A stretch of DNA of 22,448 nt from Bacillota bacterium (GCA_023409955.1 JAEYQQ010000101.1:1-22448); one strand, 5' to 3'; numbered from the stretch's first letter, positions 1-7,021 are shown. The notes: generated from the sequence alone by a model not told the origin. Program-made: numbers and translations.

Positions 1-68
1 TTGAAAAGTTCAACCAATTGCTTCTTTTGCTCTTCGCTGTAGGTCCGTCGTACTCGTTTTTCTGCCAT
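1..68 (-). CDS. IS3-like transposase (OrfA-type), N-terminal fragment cut by window edge
   Basis: The minus strand has an ATG at 68-66 preceded by an AAGGAGA ribosome binding site at about 74-80. It encodes 22 residues before the window ends, beginning MAEKRVRRTYSEEQKKQLV. A basic start followed by 'RRTYSEEQKKQLVELF' is typical of the first helix of the helix-turn-helix in IS3/IS911-type OrfA transposases, which bind the element's terminal repeats. Only the start is visible, so intactness and exact family cannot be judged. The element end should lie between this gene and the next promoter; TG-starting sequence on the minus strand at about 126 or 140 is a candidate terminus. Confidence 0.6.
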   Translation of the reverse strand, partial: MAEKRVRRTYSEEQKKQLVELF

Positions 69-183
69 GGTTCTCTCCTTCTTTCTCGTGTCTCGAAGTA
101 TACCATGACCTCTTCTTTTCTGTACAGCTTAGTGTAGCCAATCCAAAATGCTGAGAAGCGGCAGGTGCTGTCTGTTTAAATTA

Positions 184-213
184 TTGCTTCGTAGGAACTT
201 TTCTTGGTATGTT
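184..213 (+). promoter_or_regulatory. Candidate promoter of the triple-repeat exported protein
   Basis: TTGCTT (184-189) and TATGTT (208-213) are separated by 18 bases, a moderate vegetative-type match. Transcription would start near 220, leaving about 38 bases before the ATG at 259. The -10 lies inside a perfect palindrome. Confidence 0.35.
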
Positions 214-226
214 ACGTCATAACATA
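208..226. promoter_or_regulatory. Perfect inverted repeat over the promoter, possible operator
   Basis: TATGTTA (208-214) and TAACATA (220-226) are perfect 7-base arms around a 5-base spacer. The site covers the candidate -10 and the expected transcription start, where a dimeric repressor would act. No T run follows, so it is not a terminator. The regulator is unknown. Confidence 0.45.
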
Positions 227-258
227 TGCAAGCAAATACTGAGAACTTTGGAGGACTT

Positions 259-978
259 ATGAAAAAGATTTCTTTCCTATTCATAACGTTGGTCATGCTG
301 ATAACCATGAGCTCTTTTACAACAGCTGAGAATCACGTTAATCCTCAGATAGAAGGTGTGATTGCTGAGGTGCTGGAAGATGGTAGCATCCTTGTGGACA
401 GCATAAACGCAGGGCCGGTATTGGTACATGTTAATGAGGATACGGTATTGGAAGGATTTGAAAAGCTTGCTGTGGGCCAGTATGTATATGTTACTTACAA
501 TGGGGTAATGACTAGATCCCTGCCGCCGCAAATAACAGCTCAAAAGATTGAATGCCATATGATAAACGGTAAGGTTACATCTGCAGATGAAGCGATGGGT
601 ACCATTTTGATGGAATCAAAGGATCACGGTCTGGTACTGGTACATTTACCGGATATGGATATGATGCCTGTACAAGGAGATTATGTGACAGTATACTATG
701 GTGGGATCATGGCTCTCTCCTATCCCGGACAGGTGGGTGGCGTGAAGGTAGATATATATCAAATGGTGGATGGTTTGATAAAGGAAGTCGGGGATGGCTA
801 CTTCCTGTTGGAAGGTGAAAATGGAATAATTCATGTAAACACCAGCGATGAAAGCCGCATAGGTGATGGAGTGGAAGTTGGGGTCATGGTTGAGGTCTTG
901 TACCATGGTGCAATTACGAAATCCTTGCCCCCGCAGGTGTTTGGTATGTTTGTGAATCGTCTCAGTGGTGACATTTGA
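259..978 (+). CDS. Exported protein of three tandem ~68-residue repeats, function unknown
   Basis: This is a 239-residue protein. The start at 259 is chosen because a GGAGG motif lies at 250-254 and a signal peptide follows directly (MKK, then a hydrophobic stretch to about residue 22). An upstream in-frame ATG at 226 overlaps an operator-like palindrome and has no ribosome site. The mature part is three homologous units at about residues 31-100, 102-169 and 170-239. Each begins with a (I/V)xGxI/V motif and contains a 'V(H)V' strand. Each ends in a Y-x-G-x-(M/I)-x-x-S-(L/Y)-P-(P/G)-Q signature: YNGVMTRSLPPQ, YYGGIMALSYPGQ, YHGAITKSLPPQ. The pattern suggests small beta domains made by triplication. 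There are no catalytic motifs or anchor, so it is probably secreted or cell-wall associated. The family is unnamed to me; a ligand-binding or structural role is only a guess. Confidence 0.8.
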   Translation: MKKISFLFITLVMLITMSSFTTAENHVNPQIEGVIAEVLEDGSILVDSINAGPVLVHVNEDTVLEGFEKLAVGQYVYVTYNGVMTRSLPPQITAQKIECHMINGKVTSADEAMGTILMESKDHGLVLVHLPDMDMMPVQGDYVTVYYGGIMALSYPGQVGGVKVDIYQMVDGLIKEVGDGYFLLEGENGIIHVNTSDESRIGDGVEVGVMVEVLYHGAITKSLPPQVFGMFVNRLSGDI

Positions 979-1009
979 GCCTGATCCGCCGGTTCTTATA
1001 AAAGTGCCC

Positions 1010-1054
1010 AAAAAGAATCCGAAGCCTTTATAAAAATAGCTTCGGATTCTTTTT
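1010..1054. terminator. Bidirectional rho-independent terminator
   Basis: Arms at 1010-1025 and 1039-1054 pair perfectly over 16 bases (core GAATCCGAAGC/GCTTCGGATTC). They are flanked by A and T runs, so it can end transcription from both converging units: the exported protein on the left and the ABC operon on the right. Confidence 0.9.
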
Positions 1055-1088
1055 ATCATTAAACTCTTTGGCATTCAACCTTGCTGTA

Positions 1089-1721
1089 CTATAGATCCTT
1101 TTTCTGAAAGACAGAAAGAGAGATGCGATAGGAAATGGCCATTGCTGCCACAGTAATGAAGGGGAGGAGGATTGCTGCAGTTTGCCCTGCAGATAGAAGC
1201 TCTGGCATGGTGAGGGTAGCATCCTCAAGCATGTTGATGACAATGGTGCCAAGAAGGATCGGTGCTGCGTAGCAGACCATCAGCACCAGACGGGATTTTT
1301 CTGAACCCAGCTTATAGACGAGAGGGAGCGCTATGCTACTGAACACATAGGTGGCACAGATACCCAACCCCACATTTTTCAATGTGTCAAGGATATCTAC
1401 AACGCCCAGCCCAAGAGAGGCTGTAAAGCTCAATATCAATCCAATCACTGCACCTGCGATCCCCAGTAAAAGCACCAGGATATACTTGGCAGTGACCATG
1501 TCTCTCTTTGTAACAGGCATGGTTAAAGCAAAGGCATCCCACTTCGCTTGCTCATCGTAAGCAAAGGATGTGATGGAGAGCATTCCCATCATGAAGGCCA
1601 TCAAAACGCCAAAGTCGGTGTGCAGAAATATTGCCATAGCCAAATAGAGGACAGTAAGGCCAAGAAAGACACGGGCATTTTTTTTGAGTATCAGAAAATC
1701 CTTGATCAATAGGCCTCTCAC
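1089..1721 (-). CDS. ABC-2 type transporter permease subunit
   Basis: This 210-residue membrane protein starts at a GTG (1721) that overlaps the stop of the upstream ATPase gene (GTGA), with a GGGGGA ribosome site before it. About six hydrophobic segments are visible, near residues 20-55, 85-110, 120-140, 145-165 and 180-200. The opening 'LLIKDFLILKK' and the motif 'YDEQAKWDAFALTMPVTKRDMVTAKY' between the second and third segments are typical of the small ABC-2 permeases found beside YtrA-type regulators and bacitracin/lantibiotic-immunity-like ATPases. It should form the membrane channel for the ATPase encoded just upstream. The substrate is not readable; cell-envelope stress or antimicrobial export is the usual context. 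Confidence 0.85.
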   Translation of the reverse strand: MRGLLIKDFLILKKNARVFLGLTVLYLAMAIFLHTDFGVLMAFMMGMLSITSFAYDEQAKWDAFALTMPVTKRDMVTAKYILVLLLGIAGAVIGLILSFTASLGLGVVDILDTLKNVGLGICATYVFSSIALPLVYKLGSEKSRLVLMVCYAAPILLGTIVINMLEDATLTMPELLSAGQTAAILLPFITVAAMAISYRISLSVFQKKDL

Positions 1722-2578
1722 AACTTATCCCCCCTGACGTAAAACAGCATGATTTCTTCGGTAGTGGCAGGCTGGACCATGATTTCTGGATATTTGGCGG
1801 CATAGTAGCGACGGTTATCCACTAATGCCTCCGTATCAAAAGCACTCTTTCGGTACTTGAGAACATGACTTTTATCTAGTGCGGCAAAGGCTGCGCTGCC
1901 GCATTTGATCAAGCCCATGGTATCACTCAAGTCCTCCCTGCTGCGGCTAAATATCATCTGCCCTCTGTGCAAAAAAGTGATGCTGTCAGCGATTTTGTCC
2001 AGGTCGCTGGTAATATGACTGGAAAACAATATGGCGTGGTCATCCCTTTGCATAAAATCCAGAAATATGTCCAACATTTCTTCACGAACAACAGGATCTA
2101 GGCCGCTGGTGGGCTCATCCAGTATCAGTAGCCTGGGATTGTGGGAAAGGGCTGCAACAATGGCTGCTTTGCGTTTGGTACCGGTAGACATGTCCTTATA
2201 GGTTTTATTCATGGGGAGTGAAAACTGCTTGCAGTATTTGTCAAAGAGAGAATCGTCCCAAGAAACATAGATTTTTCTCAAAATGCTGCGGATGGCTTGT
2301 AAGGTAAGACATTCGTGAAATTGGTTTTCTGCCAGCACAACCCCGATCTCTTCCTTAAGTGCCTTGGTTTTATCATCAAGAGTTTGGCCCAGCAGTCGAA
2401 TATCTCCTTTGTCCCTTTGGATTACCTGCAGTATAGCTTTTATTGTGGTAGTTTTACCGGCTCCATTTTCGCCAACAAACCCCATGACCTGGCCTTGTGG
2501 CAGGGTAAAGGATACATCCTGCAAGGTGAAGTCCTTATAGTTTTTTGTAAGGCCCTGCACTTCAATGGCATTTGACAT
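1718..2578 (-). CDS. ABC transporter ATP-binding protein
   Basis: This is a 286-residue nucleotide-binding subunit. Walker A (GENGAGKTT) is at residues 36-44 and Walker B with the D-loop (LLILDEPTSGLDP) is near 150-163. A Q-loop lies near 'LAENQFHE' and a switch histidine in 'FSSHITSDLDKIAD'. The signature motif is degenerate: MSTGTKRK replaces LSGGQ, as in many YtrB/YhcH-type ATPases. The C-terminal 70 or so residues are an accessory region typical of drug-resistance-type importers/exporters. It powers the permease encoded downstream, with a 4-base overlap, and lies 2 bases after the GntR-like regulator, so the three form one operon. ATG start at 2578. Confidence 0.92.
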   Translation of the reverse strand: MSNAIEVQGLTKNYKDFTLQDVSFTLPQGQVMGFVGENGAGKTTTIKAILQVIQRDKGDIRLLGQTLDDKTKALKEEIGVVLAENQFHECLTLQAIRSILRKIYVSWDDSLFDKYCKQFSLPMNKTYKDMSTGTKRKAAIVAALSHNPRLLILDEPTSGLDPVVREEMLDIFLDFMQRDDHAILFSSHITSDLDKIADSITFLHRGQMIFSRSREDLSDTMGLIKCGSAAFAALDKSHVLKYRKSAFDTEALVDNRRYYAAKYPEIMVQPATTEEIMLFYVRGDKL

Positions 2579-2580
2579 TG

Positions 2581-2955
2581 CTATTCTCCTTCATACAGCG
2601 CCTCCAGCGCTTGAGTTAACTCCTTGAGTGGAATGCCTGCTTGCCGCGCTGTATCGATGGCGGCCTGCAGATGGTGGTCGATCTGCCGGAGCTTTTCTTC
2701 CCTGATGAAGTCCATGTTCTTCTTTGCCACAAAGGTACCCTTGCCGGTGACTGTGACGATAAATCCATCCCGCTCCAGGTCAGCATAGGCTCGTTTGGTG
2801 GTGATTACGCTTATGCGGAGCTCTTTGGCCAGATACCGCATGCTGGGCAGCGGGTCATCCGCTGACAGGTGACCGCCCAGAATAAGGCCTTTTATCTGGT
2901 CGGTGATCTGCTCATAAATGGGCTTGCTGCTAGCATTGCTGATGATGATGTCCAA
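2581..2955 (-). CDS. GntR-family (YtrA-like) transcriptional regulator
   Basis: This 124-residue protein starts at a TTG (2955) with a GGAGGTG ribosome site 4 bases upstream. Residues about 10-78 are a GntR winged helix-turn-helix, with the characteristic 'PIYEQITDQIKGLI', 'LPSMRYLAKELRIS' and 'YADLERDGFIVTVTGKGTFV' blocks. Only a short helical tail follows, with no effector domain, which is the YtrA subfamily layout. These regulators normally repress the ABC transporter operon they head, and an inverted repeat over this operon's -10 box fits that role. The inducer is unknown; cell-wall-active antibiotics are the known signal for Bacillus YtrA. Confidence 0.9.
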   Translation of the reverse strand: MDIIISNASSKPIYEQITDQIKGLILGGHLSADDPLPSMRYLAKELRISVITTKRAYADLERDGFIVTVTGKGTFVAKKNMDFIREEKLRQIDHHLQAAIDTARQAGIPLKELTQALEALYEGE

Positions 2956-2972
2956 AAGGCACCTCCAGTGTC

Positions 2973-3001
2973 ATAGTGTGAATACCGTACATACACACTA
3001 T
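2973..3001 (-). promoter_or_regulatory. Inverted-repeat operator, probable YtrA-like autoregulatory site
   Basis: ATAGTGTG (2973-2980) and CACACTAT (2994-3001) are perfect 8-base arms separated by 13 bases. The site overlaps the -10 box and the expected start point of the operon. Its AGTGT...ACACT arms resemble those described for YtrA-type sites. Binding here would block RNA polymerase. Confidence 0.7.
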
Positions 3002-3025
3002 AGTGCATTGTAAATGCTTTGTCAA
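2997..3025 (-). promoter_or_regulatory. Vegetative promoter of the GntR-ABC operon
   Basis: On the minus strand a perfect -35 TTGACA (3025-3020) and a -10 TATAGT (3002-2997) are spaced by exactly 17 bases. Transcription would begin near 2990, inside the operator. Confidence 0.8.
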
Positions 3026-3092
3026 TGGCAATGTTTCGTTTATTTTAACCAGTTATGACATATTTTGTGATAGAGGGATTGAACACTCAATC

Positions 3093-3122
3093 GAATAACA
3101 GCAATTGTCCATGTTCATACTA
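3093..3122 (+). promoter_or_regulatory. Sigma-G-like promoter of the coat gene pair
   Basis: GAATA (3093-3097) and CATACTA (3116-3122) with an 18-base spacer match the sigma-G pattern (GHATR, then CATNHTA). The predicted start at about 3129 falls at the edge of the GGAGGTG ribosome site (3128-3134), which is unusually tight and lowers confidence. Confidence 0.45.
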
Positions 3123-3140
3123 GGCATGGAGGTGAAGGAT

Positions 3141-3314
3141 ATGAGTTCCAAGGAATTGCTTTATATTGAGGATGCATTAGGCCACGAGAAGTTTTTGAAA
3201 ACACAATGTCAGCAGGCTATGCAGGGCTTGCAGGATCCGGAACTGAAGGCGTTTGTACAGCAGCTGATGGATAAACATAAACAAATTTTCAACCAGCTGT
3301 ATCAACTGGTATAA
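3141..3314 (+). CDS. Small 57-residue protein encoded just upstream of a CotF-family gene
   Basis: The start at 3141 is set by GGAGGTG at 3128-3134, 6 bases upstream; in-frame upstream start codons lack a ribosome site. The product is helical and lacks a signal peptide or membrane segment. Motifs such as 'ELLYIEDALGHEKFLKTQC' and 'LQDPELKAFVQQLMDKHKQIF' suggest two amphipathic helices. It ends 12 bases before the CotF-family gene, whose ribosome site overlaps this stop codon, so the two are co-transcribed. Small ferritin-like/CotF-like helical partners in this position are common in Clostridia. A spore coat or spore-associated role is inferred from context. Confidence 0.7.
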   Translation: MSSKELLYIEDALGHEKFLKTQCQQAMQGLQDPELKAFVQQLMDKHKQIFNQLYQLV

Positions 3315-3326
3315 GGAGGGGTGAGG

Positions 3327-3578
3327 ATGAACGATCGGAACATCATGGAGAATATTCTGCTCACGACCAAAGGTGTTTGCGACCTGTACATGCATGGGGC
3401 GGTAGAATCCAGTACTGCCAACGTAAACACCACCTTCAATACCGCACTTCGGGATACATTGACCATGCAGGGAAACATATATCAAAAAATGGCTTCCAAA
3501 GGCTGGTATCCCATGCAGTCGGTAGAACAGCAAAAAATCGACCAGGTGCGGCAGAAGTTTTCAACTGCACAGCAATGA
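3327..3578 (+). CDS. Spore coat protein, CotF family
   Basis: This 83-residue protein starts at the ATG at 3327, with AAGGAGG at 3313-3319; a GTG at 3321 would leave only 1 base of spacing. It matches the coat F family pattern along its length: 'MENILLTTKGVCDLYMHGAVESS' in the first helix, then a helix with regularly spaced polar residues, then 'MQGNIYQKMASKGWYP' and a C-terminal 'QQKIDQVRQKF'. CotF-type proteins are helical-bundle components of the endospore coat. This copy is the short single-domain form typical of Clostridia. A terminator follows within 31 bases. Confidence 0.85.
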   Translation: MNDRNIMENILLTTKGVCDLYMHGAVESSTANVNTTFNTALRDTLTMQGNIYQKMASKGWYPMQSVEQQKIDQVRQKFSTAQQ

Positions 3579-3608
3579 TCTGAGGTCTATGGTATCAAGT
3601 CACCGCAA

Positions 3609-3640
3609 AAAAAGTCGGCTCCTAAGTGGGCTGGCTTTTT
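3609..3640 (+). terminator. Rho-independent terminator after the coat gene pair
   Basis: AAAAAGTCGGC pairs with GCTGGCTTTTT with two G-U pairs across a roughly 10-base loop, and a T run follows. It closes the two-gene coat unit. Confidence 0.75.
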
Positions 3641-3841
3641 GTTTGTATATCTTTATTTGATCAGAACTATCACTAGACTTACAGCTATGGCAGGAAGCAA
3701 GATGGAAAGCAAAAAGTTAAAAATATATCTTGTGCGTATAAGGCTGAAATATGGTGGGTTCGCTTAGTTTATAAAGAAAAAAGTCGATATATAAGTAAAA
3801 GCATGTTACAGTGTGTAGCCGGCAAGAAATGCCTGAGAATC

Positions 3842-5359
3842 ATGTCAACTGCAAGTGAGGAGAATGTTTTATTGGATAACCTCAAAAAAGCATCCGGGTT
3901 GCATAACACAAATCCTGATACAGCTATGCCCAGTTCTTCAGTAGGATGTAACGGTGTACCGGATGTAACGGCACTTGACTTACATCCGCCTGTTGATGCA
4001 TATATTCAGGTTTCCACCGATTCAAAAGAACTGACGGCATACTTGCATATATCAGCTCCCCAAAACGGCGGTGCTGCCCCAACACTTGAGATGATGCAAG
4101 CTGCATTGGCCGCTTCCGGCATCAATTTTCAAATTGATACTCAAAAACTGAAGGAGCTCGAAACTGCTCCGATCTATGGCAAAACAATACCGGTTGCTGT
4201 TGGCGTTACACCTGTAGATGGGGTGAATGGAACTGCTGTTTTCTTGATCAGAACGGATACATCTGCGGCACCCAAGGTCAAGGAGGACGGATCACTGGAC
4301 TTTTTTGATCTTAGTATTGTGGAAAATGTGAAGGCTGGACAGATTCTTTGTCAAATAACGCTTCCCACAGAAGGCACACCCGGCATGTCGGTGAAAGGCA
4401 GTGAGATCAAACAGATCAAAGGCAGCCCGATACCATCATACCTGGGCAGGAACACGGAACTTACGGAAGATGGTTGCGCTATTATATCGAAAATTAACGG
4501 TCAGGTTTCCTTTACAGGCCATCAGATCCATGTTAACGAAACCTTCTATATCAAGGGAGACGTTGGTCATTCCACCGGTAACATCAAAGTCGTTGGTAAC
4601 TTGGTTGTGACTGGAGCGGTACAGGCAGGATTCGTGATCGAGGCAGATGGAGACATTGAAGTGAGAGGCGTGGTGGAATCCTCCACCGTTAGAGCAGGGG
4701 GAAATATCAGGCTTCAAAGCGGTATCATCGGCAGCGCCATTACCTGCGATGGCGATGTTAAAGGCCGGTTTATTGAAAACTGCAATCTCTTTGTCAAAGG
4801 CGATGTCCATGCGGAATATATAGTAGCCTCCAGTGTTAAGTGCGGAAAAAACATTAAAACGGTTGGGTTGAGGGCAAGGATCATTGGCGGCAATCTGATG
4901 GCAGGCCAGAATATTGAAGCACGTGTGATCGGCTCTCCTGCTGGTATCCCGACAAAGCTAGAGATTGGTACCGACCCAGCCAACATTAAAAGACAGCAGG
5001 AGCTGATGGCCCACATTGCCGAACTGGAAAAATCCATCAAAAGCTTGCAGCCGCTGATTATCATGCTTCGTCAGTTAGAGGCTGCAGGACGTCTGACAGC
5101 GCAAAAACAGGAGATTCTTGATAATGTTAGCTTTAGTTTCGATACCAATACGAAGCTTCTGAAAGATGGAAAAGTAGAGTTGGAGGAGATAACACAAGCG
5201 GTAAAATCAAGGGGTTTTGGTCGTATCATATGCACTGATACCATCCATTGGGGAACCGTAGTAGTTATCGGTGATGCGATGCTGGTTGTGAAAGAAGATA
5301 TGCTTTTTTCCTCCTTGTATTACGAAAGCGGCATGATCCGAAAAGGGCTGGCACGATAA
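3842..5359 (+). CDS. FapA/DUF342 family protein
   Basis: About 505 residues. The N-terminal half holds the FapA N-terminal region, with 'GVTPVDGVNGTAVF', 'GQILCQITLPTEGTPGMSVKG' split across the domain, and a 'GCAIISKINGQVSF' strand. From about residue 240 comes a right-handed beta-helix built of short repeats such as 'GDVGHSTGNIKVVGNLVV', 'ADGDIEVRGVVESSTV', 'AGGNIRLQSGIIGS' and 'CDGDVKGRFIENC'. A coiled-coil segment of about 60 residues follows ('RQQELMAHIAELEKSIKSL'), then a short C-terminal domain. The family is named for a polar flagellar assembly factor, but it is widespread and mostly uncharacterised in Clostridia. No flagellar gene is nearby. The start is uncertain: ATG 3803, ATG 3842 and TTG 3872 are in frame, and only the TTG has a ribosome site (GAGGAG at about 3857-3862). 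Confidence 0.85.
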   Translation: MSTASEENVLLDNLKKASGLHNTNPDTAMPSSSVGCNGVPDVTALDLHPPVDAYIQVSTDSKELTAYLHISAPQNGGAAPTLEMMQAALAASGINFQIDTQKLKELETAPIYGKTIPVAVGVTPVDGVNGTAVFLIRTDTSAAPKVKEDGSLDFFDLSIVENVKAGQILCQITLPTEGTPGMSVKGSEIKQIKGSPIPSYLGRNTELTEDGCAIISKINGQVSFTGHQIHVNETFYIKGDVGHSTGNIKVVGNLVVTGAVQAGFVIEADGDIEVRGVVESSTVRAGGNIRLQSGIIGSAITCDGDVKGRFIENCNLFVKGDVHAEYIVASSVKCGKNIKTVGLRARIIGGNLMAGQNIEARVIGSPAGIPTKLEIGTDPANIKRQQELMAHIAELEKSIKSLQPLIIMLRQLEAAGRLTAQKQEILDNVSFSFDTNTKLLKDGKVELEEITQAVKSRGFGRIICTDTIHWGTVVVIGDAMLVVKEDMLFSSLYYESGMIRKGLAR

Positions 5360-5381
5360 AGGTAGCAGACGTTAATAGTAA

Positions 5382-5417
5382 AAAAACCACTTTTCAGAAA
5401 TTTGAAAAGTGGTTTTT
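5382..5417. terminator. Bidirectional terminator between convergent genes
   Basis: Perfect 15-base arms (5382-5396 and 5403-5417; core CCACTTTTCA/TGAAAAGTGG) with a 6-base loop are flanked by A and T runs. It serves both the FapA-like gene and the anti-sigma-like gene. Confidence 0.9.
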
Positions 5418-5459
5418 CCTGTATAAGTTATGCTTGTTTGAATCATTATACGATGCTTA

Positions 5460-6422
5460 TCAGTTTACAGCGGCTGCTTCAAAAGCTTCGAAGAACTCGG
5501 GGCACGACCAGGATCCGCAGGCAGATAACGTATCGTTCTTTACAAACATCTGCACTACAAGGCCGTTGGAAAGCTGGATCAACAGTGCACGCTTGCTGCT
5601 TTGGGAACCGGCCGGATCCGTGAAGGTTGCATTGTTAAGCAAAATGTCAGCAAGATAGGAGGCTGTCGCTTCGTCATTGACTGTGCCTACATCAGTCAGT
5701 TCCATGGCGACCACTTTGCCGCCAATACCAAGCGTATCGCTGAGGGATTCACTGCCTATGATGGCGTTGTTGGCAAAGGATATGCGCTGAAAGACGCGCA
5801 GCTCACCGTTAACGCTGGCTGCTACCAAGGCATCACCCATATCACTGACAGCGTAAACCGCTTCTCCCTGATTGACGGTATTGCTTAAAACTTGGTTGGG
5901 ATCGGCTAAGGCTGGCTCTTGGGTATACTCCATAATCTGGCCGATGCTGCCTTCAAGAAGATCTTGAGGTATACGCGATGGGTTTTTCATCATACGGTAA
6001 TACTTTCCGTTCACACCGATCATAGGGAAGTTGCCGCCGCTGGCACTTGCCCAAATGCTGCGATATTCTGGTGCGCTGCCGGAGCTTAAGGAGATGCTCC
6101 CAGGAGGCACGTCTAATAATGCACGGGCTCCAAAAGGCTTGGCAGTAACCTCGCCAGCTGGCAGGCTTTCAAAAATATCGTTGGTGTTGTCTGTTGTAGC
6201 GCCGGGATTCAGTGCCCCCGGGACAAGCAAAGCACCTGCTGCCAGGAAAATCACCAATGCAGCTGCCATTGCCATCATGGGAACAGGTTTGAATAATCCC
6301 CTTTCCCGTGGCTTAGCTTGCGTTTTTGAGGCTGCCAGTATCCTTTGTTTCAGCTCTTGCCCGGCATGTAAGCCACCCAATGCTTCCTGTGCCATTGCGT
6401 TTAACTCTTCGAAGCGTTTCAC
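5460..6422 (-). CDS. Membrane-anchored anti-sigma-factor-like protein
   Basis: This 320-residue protein starts at a GTG (6422) that overlaps the sigma factor stop (GTGA), with AAGGAGG upstream. Residues 1-45 are cytoplasmic and helical, one membrane segment spans about 47-68, and about 250 residues would lie outside. The organisation and the translational coupling to an ECF sigma gene make it the likely anti-sigma factor. The short inner part lacks the HxxxCxxC zinc motif of classic zinc anti-sigma factors. The outer domain ('YRSIWASASGGNFPMIGVNGKYYRM' split over the region, 'VYAVSDMGDALVAASVNGELRVFQRI') looks like a beta-rich sensor and ends with C302-x4-C307. No family name is recognised; assignment rests on context and topology. 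Confidence 0.7.
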   Translation of the reverse strand: MKRFEELNAMAQEALGGLHAGQELKQRILAASKTQAKPRERGLFKPVPMMAMAAALVIFLAAGALLVPGALNPGATTDNTNDIFESLPAGEVTAKPFGARALLDVPPGSISLSSGSAPEYRSIWASASGGNFPMIGVNGKYYRMMKNPSRIPQDLLEGSIGQIMEYTQEPALADPNQVLSNTVNQGEAVYAVSDMGDALVAASVNGELRVFQRISFANNAIIGSESLSDTLGIGGKVVAMELTDVGTVNDEATASYLADILLNNATFTDPAGSQSSKRALLIQLSNGLVVQMFVKNDTLSACGSWSCPEFFEAFEAAAVN

Positions 6423-6970
6423 CGGGCATCGCCTCCTTTCAATATGGTCTCCAATTTCTTTCTCCCCCGGGATAGGCGGCTGGAGATGGTTCCTTCCGGC
6501 AAATCCATCATCTGCGCAATCTCAGATATGCCATATCCCTGATAATAATGAAGCAGTATCACTTCTTTAAAACTAGCCGGTAGCTGGTGAATGGCTTCCA
6601 TCACTTCCGCCCTGTCGGTAAACTTGCTAATCTCATCAGGTGCAGGAATCAACTCAAAAGCAGGTGTTCCCAGAACAACCCTGCGTACCCAGGCGGCACG
6701 CCACAAATCACGGCAGCGATTCAGTGCTACCTTCAAGAGCCAGGCTTTTTCGCGGCCTTCGGTGATGATGGGGGCATTGGTGATTAGCCGGACAAAAACA
6801 TCCTGACACACATCCTCTGCCTTTTGCCTGTCCCCCAGATAAAAGTAGCTGACCCGAAGCACATCGGTGGCGTATTTCTGGTACAACTCCTCAAAGTACG
6901 CTGCGTCAATTTCCCGGCCTGGAAGTTCATCAGCGCTTTTCTGGGGGGATAGGTTCCGTCTGTCATCCAT
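6419..6970 (-). CDS. ECF-type RNA polymerase sigma factor
   Basis: This 183-residue sigma-70 family protein starts at the ATG at 6970; a longer TTG-started form would begin at 7012 without a ribosome site. Sigma region 2 covers about residues 24-90, with 'YATDVLRVSYFYLGDRQKAE' and 'DVCQDVFVRL'. Region 4 covers about 122-176, with 'LPASFKEVILLHYYQGYGIS' and the DNA-reading helix 'LPEGTISSRLSRGRKKLE'. There is no region 3, as expected for an ECF factor. It directs RNA polymerase to a stress or envelope regulon and is probably held inactive by the membrane protein encoded in overlap downstream. The leader carries a TGTCGAA core, so Spo0A may control it. Confidence 0.92.
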   Translation of the reverse strand: MDDRRNLSPQKSADELPGREIDAAYFEELYQKYATDVLRVSYFYLGDRQKAEDVCQDVFVRLITNAPIITEGREKAWLLKVALNRCRDLWRAAWVRRVVLGTPAFELIPAPDEISKFTDRAEVMEAIHQLPASFKEVILLHYYQGYGISEIAQMMDLPEGTISSRLSRGRKKLETILKGGDAR

Positions 6971-7021
6971 AAAACGGTTCGCCCTTCCCAATTCTTGCAA
7001 TGAAATAAACAAAAATTTTTA

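Noticed and set aside
3018..3026. TTTGTCAAT resembling a 0A box
   Set aside because: The core deviates in its last base and the sequence is fully explained by the TTGACA -35 on the other strand. The same string at 19592-19600 is likewise the galM -35.
3771..3795. GTCGATAT with TAAA upstream, resembling a sigma-D flagellar promoter before the FapA-like gene
   Set aside because: The spacing is about 7 bases rather than about 15, so it does not fit.
6031..6570. Plus-strand 179-codon frame
   Set aside because: It lies antisense to the anti-sigma and sigma genes, has no ribosome site and has no recognisable motif.
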